Positions 17,649 through 28,812 of a stretch of 64,000 bases of DNA are shown one piece after another. Position 1 is the stretch's first letter. Each line of letters opens with the position of its first letter. Origin of the DNA: Rattus norvegicus (taxonomy: Eukaryota > Chordata > Mammalia > Rodentia > Muridae); assembly GCF_036323735.1 (NCBI RefSeq), contig NC_086025.1:107794688-107858687 (forward strand), in the 5' to 3' direction. The notes under the pieces were generated by a model that was given only the letters and a program-made list of their open reading frames with translations, did no database searches and had not been told where the DNA came from. The position numbers were made by a program, and so were the translations under genes.

Positions 17649-17682
<34 letters not shown>
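17521..17682 (+). repeat. Compound microsatellite (GT/GC/CA)n(GA)n(CAG)n
   Basis: Alternating purine-pyrimidine DNA (17521-17569), about 25 GA units (17569-17618), then a CAG/GAG-mixed tract ending in 10 uninterrupted CAG units (17653-17682). The poly-Ala, poly-Gln and Arg-Glu open frames over it are artefacts of the repeat. Confidence 0.95.
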
Positions 17683-17684
<2 letters not shown>

Positions 17685-18763
17685 CATACCCCAGGCATTA
17701 GGCAGAATACAATTTAGTCCAAGAAAGTTTATAATCATGTCTGCAGAGTGGGTAGAGCTGGATGACGGTAGATAGCCCATGCAGTGTGATATGTGTTGGG
17801 CAATTTATGACACCCAGAAGCCGTGTCTCTGGAAAACAAGCTTCACTGCTCCCCTGTCTTATGTCTCAGCAAACGCTACTTCTAGAAATTTCCTCAGGCT
17901 GTGGGAAGAGAGTGAGCTTGCTCTGGCATCCTTGTTCAAGCGAATATCGGAAACCACGCTGCTGTCCATCAGTGGTGTGATGGTCAACTCACCGCTGTGA
18001 GCTTAACAAGAGGCCAGCATTAAACACGTGAACTAGAACTCCACTCAGCAAACGTATGTCAGGTAAATGCAAATGTGGACACATAGCTGTGCATGGGGTG
18101 CAGAGTGTATGCTATTGGGTGAGGTTGAAAATCCCACAAGAGAAGGTTGTATATTGTCCACAAATAAAGGAAAATACAATCCAACATGGCAGGGCTCCCT
18201 CTGGCAGGGGCACAGGAGACAGTAACGAGAAAGTGGTAGAGAGGTTGGGTCCTGTTTTTTTCTCCATCTCTGGGCTGTAGCAAGGGTTTGGCACAAAAGC
18301 TTGTGCACTGGGGCATTCTGGATGTCCAGCAAGTGGACATATCCAGGTAGCCTGCTCACCCTGAGAGGAAAATGATGGTTATGTGAGTCCGAATCAGCGT
18401 GTCCAGTTTCCCCAGACCACCAGTCATCAGCAGCTTTTGAGTACAGCAGCTAGCTTGGCCTGCCCATCAGGCCTTGTCCAGCCCAGCAGAACCTTCCTGC
18501 CTCTCATTGGCTATATGCTGTGTCAATTTGTGGTGGATAGTGATTTGGTAACAGAGAGACAGAAACTGACTCCTGCATACACCTGGCTGGTACATTCCTT
18601 TGTAAGCTCCATAGCCTATGGGTCTCCTTACGAGATCATGTGCAACCCTTCCCAGGAGTCAGCTGCTAGGTATTCACTGGCAGGGCACACTTCCATTTCA
18701 GGACGTGTTCGAGTGCCTGTGCCATAATCATCCCCATTACTCTCAGAACTCTCTGATGGCTGC
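17683..18763. other. Single-copy-like sequence, no gene seen
   Basis: Several short open frames exist on both strands, but none has a domain, splice context or bias that supports an exon. Confidence 0.4.
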
Positions 18764-18885
18764 TTTACTTTTCTGAGACATGTCTCTTTCTATTTAGCCC
18801 AGGGTGGTCTTGAACCTGTTATCTTTCCACCTTTACCTTCTAAGTGCTAGGATTAGAATTGGCTTGGGGTGTGGCAGCATCATGC
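18764..18885 (-). mobile_element. B1-related SINE, reverse, diverged
   Basis: On + it reads '..tttctgagacatgtctcttt', 'tagcccagggtggtcttgaac' and 'taagtgctaggattag', the reverse complement of an old B1. Confidence 0.6.
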
Positions 18886-18948
18886 ACTATCATGTGCAGA
18901 ACACAATCTGGACCCTGGGATCTGCCCCTCATCCCTTTCTTGATATTA

Positions 18949-18950
<2 letters not shown>

Positions 18951-19034
<84 letters not shown>
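18951..19034 (+). repeat. (TG)n(AG)n microsatellite
   Basis: About 24 TG units (18951-18998) directly followed by about 17 AG units (19001-19034). Confidence 0.97.
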
Positions 19035-19038
<4 letters not shown>

Positions 19039-19589
19039 CAGGAGAGCTTGGACACACGTATGTGCGTGTTGCAACCTCAGAACATGTCCTCATCCTTCTC
19101 TGGCAGAACATAAGCATGGCTGACAGTATCCTTTTCCCTTGCCCCTGGCCAGCTGAGGCTGGTAGAAAGGCCAGCTTTCCTGCGTGCTCCCATAGAGCTG
19201 TCACCGAGGGTGCGATCTGTCAATGCAATATATTATTGCAGAGCCTGCAAGTTAGACTTCGGCAAAGCAAACAAAGGAAATTCACTTATCATTAACTGAT
19301 GGTGGGCATGAGACCAGCTGCTTTCTAGATGCAAGGGGAAAGCATAGCAGAAATGACTACTGCTCAAGGCCACTCTCCCTTCTGGCTAACCATGAGGGTG
19401 CTCGACCTGGAAATAACAGGGTGGGAAGGCAGCATCCCTCCAGCATCATCTGGTATACCTGGCATGACCTGGTCTCATGACACAGTTGTGAAATGATGAC
19501 AAACAGCGACTCTGTCGATGGGAGAGTAACTGTCTCACCTCCGTGCTCACTCACCCACCCCTGCTTACTGGGCACTTCCTGTGTGCATG
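19035..19589. other. Unassigned sequence, no gene seen
   Basis: No recognised repeat or exon. Short open frames lack domains. Confidence 0.4.
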
Positions 19590-19770
19590 TAGTGTGGCAC
19601 TTAGTATGCATTCCTTAATATTTATCTTTGCATCAACCCAACACCCAACCATTGCTGTTTTCCCACTTTTCAGGTGACGAGCAGAGTCTGCCTGGCTCCT
19701 TACCCATAATCCAGTAGGTTCATAGTAGTGTTCAACCCAGGCAGCAGGTTCCCAAGTACGCGTGCTCTGT
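19590..19770 (-). mobile_element. MIR SINE, reverse
   Basis: '..ttagtatgcattccttaat', '..tttgcatcaacccaacac', '..tttcccacttttcaggtga' and '..ttcaacccaggcag' keep the order of a reverse MIR (size class, Pol III body, core). Confidence 0.6.
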
Positions 19771-20455
19771 GAGCCCAGAGGGGGAACCTTGCTCTCATTC
19801 TTCGTCTGTTCCAGTTTCCCAGGCGAGGGGTCTGGCATGCTGCCTGCTGCTCAAGGTCAAGTGGAGAGGGATGGACACATTTCCCCATTCTTGCCTCTTT
19901 TCCTACAACCTTGCCAGTTCCAGAAGCTCCTCAGCCCTATGTTCCTTAAGGGCGAGGTGAGCCACTAGAGATCCTGTACTGAGTTCCTGAAAATGGCCAA
20001 GAGTAATTACAAGTGTTTTCCCTAGAGAAATGTCGGTGAGGGAGTGCAGGTGCTAGCCTTCCGTGGTGCGGACCCACTTCAACAGTAGCCTGTTCTGCAC
20101 AGTGAGAGGGCTGCATCTTATATGTCTGAGAGAATGAGTTAAAAATGAAATGTAAAAGTTGATATTTAGCTCCTCCCACATCAAAAAGACTTAATTAAAA
20201 TATTATTTCTTGGACTGGAGGACTGTGGTACAACGACTTTCCTAGTATGTGTGAGACTCTAGTTTTGATCTCATACATGGAAAAAAGACATAAGTAAATA
20301 AATGACAGCTAGATACATATGATAGATACATAGATGACACAGATAAGTGAGTGATAGGTAATAATAGATGGGAGAGGGATAGCTAGTTAGATGGTAGATA
20401 GAAGACAGGTAGATTATAGGTATGGTTGATGATAGGTCATAGACAGAGGGTAGAT
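19771..20455. other. Unassigned sequence with degenerate GATA-type tract
   Basis: Mostly unrecognised. From about 20310 to 20455 there are degenerate GATAGA/TAGAT repeats flanking the URR1 copy that follows. Confidence 0.4.
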
Positions 20456-20623
20456 CAGAGGTTCTCGACCTGTGCTTTCACATATCAGATATTGACATAA
20501 TTCATAACAGGAGCAAAATTACTGTTACGAATTAGTAACAATAATAACTTTATGGATGAAGGTCACAGAAGCATGAGAAACTGTATTAAAGGGTTGCAGC
20601 ATTAGGACAGTTGAGAACCTCTG
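20456..20623 (+). mobile_element. URR1-like hAT-Charlie element
   Basis: Non-autonomous DNA transposon remnant of 168 bp. The terminal inverted repeats read CAGAGGTTCTCGACCTG on the left and ..GTTGAGAACCTCTG on the right. It is flanked by GGGTAGAT (20448-20455) and GGATAGAT (20624-20631), an 8-bp duplication with one mismatch, as expected for hAT. No transposase is encoded. Confidence 0.75.
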
Positions 20624-20642
20624 GGATAGATAAATGGTATAT

Positions 20643-20643
20643 C

Positions 20644-20703
<60 letters not shown>

Positions 20704-20793
20704 CCTATCTATCTATCTACCTATCTATACACACAGATGATACAGAGGTAAGTAGGTATGTAGGTAGATAGATGATAGATAGTAGATAGATGG

Positions 20794-20861
<68 letters not shown>

Positions 20862-20906
20862 AGGAAAGAAAGAGAGAAAGATAGGTAGGTAGGTAGATAG
20901 ATAGAC
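20643..20906 (+). repeat. Compound tetranucleotide array (ATCT)n / (GATA)n (ACAG)n (AAAG)n
   Basis: (ATCT)n from 20643 to about 20727, a short spacer, then GTAG/GATA units (about 20745-20800), (ACAG)n (20801-20825) and (AAAG)n (20826-20880). The ATCT and GATA blocks are reverse complements and could pair. Confidence 0.93.
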
Positions 20907-21959
20907 AGACATACAGACAAATAAATACTAGACATAGTCCTGGACTCTGAGCACTTCATCCTATCTTTAAGGAAAACTTTGATAGTTCAATCAACTTGGT
21001 GTTAACTTTTTCTAAATTTATATTAAAATCTTTTTTATCTGATGGTCGAGTTTTTCAGGTGTCCCTTTAAACTTTGCCCCAGTTAAGAGGCTCAGTAGAT
21101 TGGCCTGGGCGTAGCCATGGGTGACCAGTTTTCTCTAAGGCTTCTAAGCTTGCTCTCTAGGCTTGAGAAGAGTCCTGGATGAGGATTAGCAAGACCCAGT
21201 GACCTGGCTGAGGCTCTGTGTTCCATATCCTACTGCCCTATAGCTCTGTAGCTCTGCACGCTGGCTCTGGCCATGTGCCCCCTGCACATAGCTCGGCATC
21301 TCTGAGCTTCCTGTCTTCCTACAGAGAGAGCTGAGCACCTAGCCGTGTGGTCTAAGGGTTCCCTTCTCTGCAATCAGGAGCTGGCAGTGCTAAGTTTTCC
21401 ACCTAGCCTCGGTGCTCTTCTCTGGGTAGGAGGTTATCCACAGCCTCCTTGGCTGGCCCTCTAGCTCATAGAGATGTTTAGAGAAAAGAAATTGGTGATT
21501 GAGAAACAACCAGGAGCCTTCTGGTTGCTGGACGAACTCCCCAGGACAGAGATGGAAATATCCCATTCTGTGAACAGTTACATTAGACACACATAGTCAC
21601 AGGAAACAAGAGGAGGAAATTGTTTGGCTGTCCAAGCAGGAATCCTCCCCAAGGGTTTTTGTAAAGCACAACTACCCCTGTATACTAATTCCATCTTGCT
21701 ACCTGTCACTCCAGGTGCCGGATGACATCCTTGTCACACTGCCTCAGCTTGGAACATTGCTTATGTACACAGAGCTTGCTACGTGTTGTTCCTTGTTTCT
21801 CCCTCTATGTCCCTTTCCTGTGGTGCCCAGATCTTCAGCCCCGGATGGCCCTCGTCACATGGTACTGTGGAGATGCTCCTTCCTGCCCTCCTCTGCCTTC
21901 TCCTCTGCTCTATTCTCTCCTGAACAGGGCCTGCCAGAGGCTGACGGGTGTGATAGGCA
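20907..21959. other. Single-copy-like sequence, no gene seen
   Basis: No exon or named repeat was recognised. Pyrimidine-rich stretches occur around 21780-21920. Confidence 0.4.
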
Positions 21960-22080
21960 CTTTTGGACAACTTAGTAACCCAGGGTCTCATCTGCATTTC
22001 AGAAATGGGAAAACTGAGGCTGGCAGAGAGTAGATGGAGTGGATGAGGCTGCAGGGCCAGGGTCCTAGCTCAGCGAGGGT
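21960..22080 (-). mobile_element. MIR SINE fragment, reverse
   Basis: '..catctgcatttcagaaatgg' followed by 'gaaaactgaggctggcagag' is the reverse MIR core. Confidence 0.5.
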
Positions 22081-22275
22081 CAAACGCTGCTGCGTCTGCT
22101 GCGTCTTTGGAAATGAACGCAGAAGGGAATGAGTTAAGCAGCGCTGTCATCCCCCAAAGCAATTAATCACAGAATTGGAGAGGCAGGCCAGACAATTATG
22201 TCCCAGACAAAGGGGCCAAGGGTGGGGGTAATAACTTTGGAGCCTCGTGCTGAGAGATTAATAAGCGCTTGGCGT
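22081..22275. promoter_or_regulatory. Candidate conserved non-coding element
   Basis: Information-rich, non-repetitive sequence with homeodomain-like ATTAAT/AATTA sites (22160-22200), a GATTAATAAGC stretch (about 22256) and no repeat features. Regulatory function is inference only. Confidence 0.2.
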
Positions 22276-23193
22276 TTGGATGGCATGCCGAGACTCTAGG
22301 CAGCTCTGCCATCAGCCCTGCCCCACTTGCTCCCTGGGAAATTCCCAGGGCACAGGTCAATGTTACCGTGGTTACTCAGGCCACGGTCACAGCCAGTGTA
22401 CAACTTCATCAGGACAGTGGGGCTTGGGGGATGCCTGGCTCACACAAGCACACTGGTGGCCTCTTTGAGAGGCCAGTAACAGGCAATAGCAGGGCAGGGT
22501 TGCTTCCAGGCCCAGTGTAGGCAGCCATCATTTAAGAAAGAGCAAGGCTCAGAGGCATGGGGCTTGCTTTGCCTCTTACGGGAGGTTGGGGGTCAGACAC
22601 AGGTCTGCAATCTCCTTCATTAAGTAGGATAAGAATGCTAGGTTCTCAGCCAGTCTGTGGAGAAACAGTGTGCCGTGTGAAGCCCCAGCAAGGTCAGTGT
22701 AAGTACCATGTTCCTGCTTGCTTCCCCATTGCATAGCCTCCTTGGCTGAGGCACACCCAGCCCTGCCTGTTCCCAGCACCCTATGTGCATCCTTGCACAC
22801 TCACTGCTGCCTCTCACCCAGCATGACCCTGCTACTAGAACCCTCAGCTTAGTGATGCTTACCCATAGTGCTGTCCACCCAGCCCAGCCCGTCTATCTCT
22901 GCCATCCATTTAGCACCCTCGGATGCTGCCTTCTGCTTGGCCACCTTCTGCCTGGCCACTAGAGCCAGTCTCCCACACATGACCATATGAAAAGTACCTG
23001 GGCTCATTCTGCACTTTCTAACCTGACAGAACAGATCACCACCTGGTTGCCTCTACCTTTTCCATGATGCCATGAGTGCTAGGCAGCTTCTCCTGGAAAC
23101 CTCAGTCTTCCTTGTCTTTTAAACATCTCATTAAAATAGGGAAATTCTTAACAAGAAGACCTAGGATTTGAGAAAAGTAGTTTGGGTAGAAGC
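22276..23193. other. Single-copy-like sequence, no gene seen
   Basis: No named repeat or exon was recognised. Two overlapping open frames at 22269-22520 lack domains. Confidence 0.4.
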
Positions 23194-23234
23194 ATTCATT
23201 CATTCATTCATTCATTCATTCATTCATTCATTCC
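23194..23234 (+). repeat. (ATTC)n microsatellite
   Basis: About ten perfect ATTC units. Confidence 0.97.
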
Positions 23235-25199
23235 TGTAGCTTGTTCCTTCTAACTCTAGGGCAAAGCCCAGATGTATGCATGTATCTTTTGAGCCTAGGA
23301 GAAGCCACTCAGACAGTGGCGATCACGTTTCATTCTCTTTTATTGCGGGCCAGATCTACACATAAGAGGGTCAAGAAGGCATGGAGTTTAGGCTCTCAGA
23401 GTGGGTAGGGATGGACCTGGTACAGCACCTGTGTACCAGGACTTGTGAGTCCAGGGTGCGGGGTAGGACTGTACAGAAAGTGTGAATTGTCTCTGTTATA
23501 CAAGCATGTGGTACAGAGTAGAGGGAGAGCCTTGAGGGGAAAGGCATGGCCTCAGCTGCTGCTCCTGGGACAATACTGCAGTGCTAAGGCTGCTTCATGA
23601 GCATGGCGCCTGGGTGTTAGCATCTTTAAAAAGAAGTGGGCCCTGTTCTGCAGGGGCGGGCATGGGGTTGTGCCACACATGGCATAGTGCTGTCTGCCCA
23701 CTGCTCCAGAAACACATAGCAGCCTTTGGCTCAGAGAGTCCAGGGCTGCAGTGAAGTCTGAGTCAATACCAGCCAGAGGACAGTGACATCAGGTGAAATG
23801 AAGACCTCCAGGAACTCCAGACCTCTAGACTAGGTTGATGGTCCACGCTGTGGAACTGAGTGTCTGAGCCCACTGGGAACGTCTACAACTGTGATGGGGG
23901 GCAGGGCACCTGCTCAGCTATTGGTCACTGTCTTCTGCACCTCCTGTTGTCTTTAGGAGAAGCTGACTTTACAGAAAGGAACTGGCCAGAAGCCAGCAGG
24001 TAATCCAGTCATGGGTCTGGTGCCAGTCTCTTCCCAGTCCCCTGCTGCTGGATCTCTTCCTATGTGGTTGCCGTTCATATCCTCTCGGGAGATTTGTAGA
24101 GACAAAGTCAAGGATGTCTGAGGTTGCCCAGTCTTTGTTTCCTTCTGGGATTTCTCTAGTGAGTATACTGAGGGTCTCAGGGTCCACCTACTGTGTATCC
24201 AAGTCTGCTCTGAGTTCCTAAGGCTATGTTTAGCCCATGTCTAGAAGGGGACGATCTGTTTCTCTGTGTTATGTTGGCTTAACAACAACATCCCAAAGAC
24301 TGCAGAAGAACAGAGGAAGCAGGAAGAGCCTCTGGCAAGCCAGATCCTGTCCCCAAAATGGTTTCCACAAGGCTCTATAGGTCCCCAGCAGTTCTCAGCA
24401 GCATCCAGTCTGGGACTGCTTAGCAGGATACACTCAGCTTTACTCCAAGTCTCCCCTGTGACACAGATTTCATCATCATCACCGTCAGGTGATTCCACTC
24501 AGGAGGAAAAGGACAGTAAGATCAAGGATTAGTTATGCATTTGCCCAGCTCTTTCCTGGAGAGCCCTCAGCTGTCCCAGGCTCTCCAGTCCTTTGAGGCT
24601 CATCCTTGCCTTTACTTGATGTGACTCCCCTCCCCCCCTACACAAGGCGAGCAGGAGGGGGTAAAATTGTCATTTGCTTCACGGTTGCTATCTCTGTTCA
24701 GCAGATGTGTGCAGAAGCTTTTAGACACAAACGGAAAGCCTCGAACCGCTGGACTTCTGCAGGCAAGCGCCTTTAATTCTTCATTTCTGGCCTCCCCCTC
24801 ACTGTCTGGGTTTTCTGTTTAATTAGGGGAAAGAGAAAATTGTGACATCAACTCAAGGGCATCACCTCCCAACATGGTAAAAGCAAGGATTAAATCCCAG
24901 ACCCAGACGCACATCCCCACACTGCACAGCAAATCTGCCTTCAGATAAGAGGAAGCAGGGACAGAGTGGGGAGGGGCCTCAGGCTGCCAGAGCCAAACTG
25001 AAAGATGGGGTGTTTGTTCCTGTGTTATGTGCTGGGCTCCTTCTGTGGTGGCAGATGAACTAAGCACACTACAGGTCACAAGGACCTGGCTTTGTCTGGA
25101 GATGGTTGAGAGGAAAACAGGCTTTCCTTCAGGGTTCTGGGGACCTGGCAACAGACAGAAACAGGGCAACTAGTAGGGTGAAGAGGTGGCCTGGGGAAT
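23235..25199. other. Single-copy-like sequence, no supported gene
   Basis: No exon was recognised. On the minus strand an AATAAA lies at 23339-23344, followed by a short GT-containing stretch, a weak candidate 3' end. Minus-strand open frames at 23969-24187 and 24241-24498 have no recognised domain. The stretch 24640-24830 has AT-rich motifs in unique sequence. Confidence 0.35.
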
Positions 25200-25800
25200 T
25201 TATCTATCCAACTATCCATCCATCCTATTCTCCCATCTATCCATCTATCCACTTATCCCTCATCAAACCAAATCATTCCCACCCATTCACCTATTCCTTC
25301 ATTCATTCACCCAGCCATCTTCCTTCCCTCTGTCCAGTCATGTCTCCATCTGTACATTCACTTATCTACACATTTATTTCTTTTCTACCTATCGCCCATG
25401 TATCCACCTCCATCATCTACTCATCTACATCCCCATCCATCCCCCATCCATCCACATATCCATTCATCCCATCCATCCCTCATTCACCCATCCACTCATC
25501 CATCCATCCCTCATTCACCCATCCACTCATCCATCCATCCCTCATTCACCCATCCACTCATCCATCCATCCCTCATTCACCCATCCACTCATCCATCCAT
25601 CCCTCATTCACCCATCCACTCATCCATCCACTCATCCATCCACCCATCCACTCATCCATCCATCCATCATCCATCCATCCATCCATCCATCCATCCATCC
25701 ATCCATCATCTATCATCCATCTATCCTCACCCATCCCATTCATTCCCCATCCATCCATCCATCCATCCATCCATCCATCCATCCACTCATCCATATAGTT
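25200..25800 (+). repeat. (CATC)n satellite with embedded 31-bp minisatellite
   Basis: A CATC-rich array of about 600 bp. Between about 25479 and 25640, 'ctcattcaccc' recurs at 25479, 25510, 25541, 25572 and 25603, an exact 31-base period. Because 31 is not a multiple of three and stop codons are absent, several frames stay open for 150-230 codons. These are repeat artefacts. Confidence 0.95.
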
Positions 25801-26924
25801 ACCCATTTACACAGCACACATTTGTTCCAGGTAGAACAGTCTTCAGGCCCTGACCCTGTGACAAGCATCATGGAGTAGTTTCCATGGAGCAGGCTGTAAT
25901 GCATGGCTCACAAGTGACTGTGGTCAGTTCCACATTGTCTTGGCTCCCTACTGTGTGTGGTCTTGGATATGTGGAATAACATCTTGATGTCTTCCTTATC
26001 TTGTCTTTGCAGTGTGGACCAGAGTATTGGGGTGGGGGTGAAGACGTGAAAAGAAGACACTCTCTTGTGACAGCACACATTCTGGATAAATATGTGGCCT
26101 CATCTTGGAAATAGGCAATGCTCTGAGAGAGTGGGGCTCTTTATAGTACTTCCAGACTCCTTCACTTTCTCCCCAGGAAGCCTGTGGGGGTTGCCAAGGG
26201 TTCCTTTCTTCTTGTCCCACAGGCAATTCGGTTCCCTTGGTGGACATGCAGGACAAGGTCTGCAGAGCCACCCAGGGTTGAGTGGCTACATGGTGTGGGC
26301 AGTTTCTCTCCACAGCGTGGGGGTGGGATGTATCTCCTCTAAGGAAATGGTAAGACACTGTTGCTGTCCGTGCTGGGGTCTCACTGTTCTATGCCTAACA
26401 GGCACAAACAACCAGCTTCTGTAGGTAATGCTTAAACCCAGGACAACACGGAGGCTGGTGATATGGGGTGATTGGGAAGAGCAGCTTTTAGGAGAGAGAT
26501 TCTTTGATCTGAGACTTAGGGGCCCATTACAGGTATGGAGGAAATAAGAAGGGTCCCGGACAGGTGGCGTGGAAGTCTGTTCTGAGGGTGGGAACAACTG
26601 AAAATACCTGGGACCAAGGGCAGGAGCTGGAGCCTGCATTTCTGGCCCCTCCCTTCTCAAAGGCACTTCATCTCCAGAGCTCCCGCTCTACTGAGCAAGC
26701 CCATGGATCAGCCAGACAGAGTTAGGAGGTGCTGAGTATGGGGGTGGGTGCAGGCAGGGACATGTTCTTCTGTGTGGTTGGGCAGGCTCAACTTCCTGAT
26801 GGAGGAGAGTCCTTGTTTTTAAACAGAATGTCAGGCTTTCCCAACTTCAGGACTCTGCCTGAGATTTTCCAGAAACACCAGCTGGGCAGGCGCCACCAAG
26901 ACCCATCTCTGACTCTCCCACCTC
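25801..26924. other. Single-copy-like sequence, no gene seen
   Basis: No recognised repeat or exon. Overlapping open frames on both strands at 25996-26666 lack domains. Confidence 0.4.
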
Positions 26925-27072
26925 TGCATTCTGTCTGTCTCTACTCATCTGCTTTTTCCTGTCTCTGTCTTGGATCACTCTTTGCCTCTCTTCTCCTGTC
27001 TGTTTGTCTGTCTGCCTGTCTGCCTGTCTCCATCTGTCTGTCTCTGTTTCACTGCCTCTGTCTCTACCTCAA
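26925..27072 (+). repeat. Pyrimidine-rich CTGT/CTCT tract
   Basis: Degenerate CTGTCTGT and CTCTGTCT repeats. The Leu/Ser/Cys-rich frames over it are not genes. Confidence 0.85.
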
Positions 27073-27614
27073 CTAAAACCTGTAGTTTCAGTCAGAGAGG
27101 ACTTAACCACAAATCCTCTGAACTCAGAGGTGATCTGGGCACTGGTAACCCGATATAATCAGTACATTGAGAAGAGATGGCTTGCTTGTTTTAGGTGTCC
27201 CCTCAGGGTCCTCCTCTACAGTTATCTATAACAAATGAGACCAAGCCTCAAAGCAGCAGATCTCCATATCTTACTCTCTTTGGGACCAATGTCCTGGGTC
27301 CCTCACTAGTCTTCCCTAAAGTGACATTCAAGCCTCCAGACAGGTTGCTACTGCTTGAAGGTGGGACAAAAGACTTGCCACCAAGAAAGATCCTCACAGG
27401 CATGGGCAGGAGGCCTCAGCTCCTCACAACTATACTTCTCTCGACGCTTTGTGAGGTCCACAGCATGATAGTGGCTTCTTGAGAATAGTGTTTGGAGAGC
27501 TAAAGTTGAGGGGCAGTGACTTCTTTCCCACTGCATGTACCTGCTCGGAGGCAGGAGGGAGAGACTGAGGCAGCTTAGGGAGGAGAGAAAAGACACCTGC
27601 TCACCCGCATTTGT
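27073..27614. other. Unassigned sequence, no gene seen
   Basis: No recognised repeat or exon. Confidence 0.4.
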
Positions 27615-27697
27615 TTCCGTTCTAGTCACAATAACTGAGACACAGATTCAGCCTAGATGCTCATAAATTAGTGGGTGAATTGAGGAAAATGTGGTAA
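27615..27697 (+). mobile_element. Old L1 ORF2 remnant, piece 1 of second nest
   Basis: '..cacaataactgagacacag', 'tcagcctagatgctcataaa' and 'gaggaaaatgtggtaattc' match the late ORF2 of an old L1. The next piece resumes at about 28456. Confidence 0.6.
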
Positions 27698-28455
27698 TTC
27701 CTTTCCCTATGTCTATGATAAAATAGACAAAAGCAATGTAAGGGAGAAGGTTTATTCTAGCTCTGGGTACATCATACCTGGTGTACTGGCTGGTTTTGTG
27801 TGTCAACTTGACACAGCTGGAGTTACCACAGAGAACAGAGACTCCCTTGATGAAACATCTCCATGAGATCCAGCTGTAAGGCATCTTCTCAATTAGTGAT
27901 CAAGGGGGAGAGGGTCCAGCCCATTGTGGGTGGTGCTATCCCTGGGCTAGTTAGTAGTCTTGGGTTCTAAGAAAGCAGGCTGAGCAAACCAGTGGAAGCA
28001 ACCCAGTAAGCAGCACTCCTCCATGGCCTCTGCATCAGCTCCTGCCTCCAAGTTCCTACCTTGTGCGAGTTCCTGTCCTGACTTCCTTTAGTGATGAGCA
28101 GTAATGTGGACGTGCAAGCTGAATAAACTCTTTCCTCCCCAACTTGCTTCTTGATCATGTTTGTGCAGGGACAGAAACCCTGACTAAAACGCCTGGGAAG
28201 TCACAGTGGTAGGAGTTTGTGAGAACTGGTCGCATTATAGCCACAGTTAGAATAAAAAAGCAATTAATGTATGCACAAGTTTATTTTCACGACTTTTATA
28301 CAGCCTAGGACTCTTTGCCTAAGGAATAATGCCACTGACAGTGAGAAAGTCTCCCATCTCAATTAATATAATCGAGATAATCCTATTGACATTCCCAGGG
28401 GCACTTCTCCCAGGTAGTTCTCTTGTCGAGCTGATAATTAACACTAACCAACACA
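27698..28455 (-). mobile_element. Old MaLR-like LTR, reverse, split by a younger LTR
   Basis: The left part (27698-27781: '..tgataaaatagacaaaagc', '..ggtttattctagctctg') and right part (28192-28455: 'gggaagtcacagtggtagga', '..tcccatctcaattaatata', '..ctgataattaacactaacc') are collinear parts of one rodent LTR-type repeat in reverse orientation. The family name is uncertain. Confidence 0.55.
27782..28191 (+). mobile_element. ORR1-like solo LTR with 5-bp duplication
   Basis: An LTR of about 410 bp starting TGTACTGGCTGGTTTTGTG and ending near '..ccctgactaaaac'. It is flanked by CCTGG at 27777-27781 and 28192-28196, the 5-bp duplication expected for this LTR class. It lies within an older reverse LTR. 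No internal retroviral genes remain. Confidence 0.75.
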
Positions 28456-28572
28456 ATGCCGATGATGAAATATTATTCATCCAAATCAATGAGATCATGG
28501 TCTGGCTCGGCGTACAAATTTCTTTGCTATTTAAGCTTGAAGACCTAAGATTGGATCCTCAGGAGCAATGTT
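28456..28572 (+). mobile_element. Old L1 ORF2 remnant, piece 2 of second nest
   Basis: '..gaaatattattcatccaaat' and 'gagatcatggtct' match the L1 ORF2 segment that follows the piece at 27615-27697. Confidence 0.5.
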
Positions 28573-28812
28573 AGAGCCAAGAATGGTGGTGTGTGCCTGT
28601 AACTTCAGCATTGGTATAGGATAACAGATGGATCCCAGGGGTTTGTCTGGTAGCCAGTCTAGTTAAGATGATGAGTCTCATGTCTGTCGAGAGACATTGC
28701 CTTAGAGATTAAGGTAAACAACCAAGAACGACATCGAGTATAAACCTCTGCCCTCCACGCACGGGTAAATGGACTTATCTATGCATATGAACACATTCAT
28801 ATCTCTACACAA
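28573..28812 (+). mobile_element. RSINE1/B4-like SINE
   Basis: 'gccaagaatggtggtgtgtgc', in short blocks, 'ctgtaacttcagcattgg', '..gccagtctagttaag' and '..tctgccctccacgcac' match an RSINE1-like (B4 family) consensus recalled from memory. It separates two pieces of the old L1. Confidence 0.55.

Noticed and set aside
17370..17780. Frames encoding poly-Gln, poly-Ala or Arg-Glu runs
   Set aside because: They are translations of a (CA)n(GA)n(CAG)n microsatellite with no exon context, not a polyglutamine gene.
24241..24498. Minus-strand frame starting with acidic residues, near a possible AATAAA
   Set aside because: 85 codons with no domain, no plausible acceptor site examined and no support for coding. 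Kept only as a note on the transcript-end candidate.
25441..25640. Regular spaced repeats that could be mistaken for a CRISPR array
   Set aside because: The 31-base units are contiguous with no unique spacers, and the DNA is mammalian.
25106..25878. Long overlapping open frames (150-230 codons) rich in His, Pro, Ser and Ile
   Set aside because: They lie over a CATC array with a 31-base unit. Several frames stay open because the repeat lacks stop codons.
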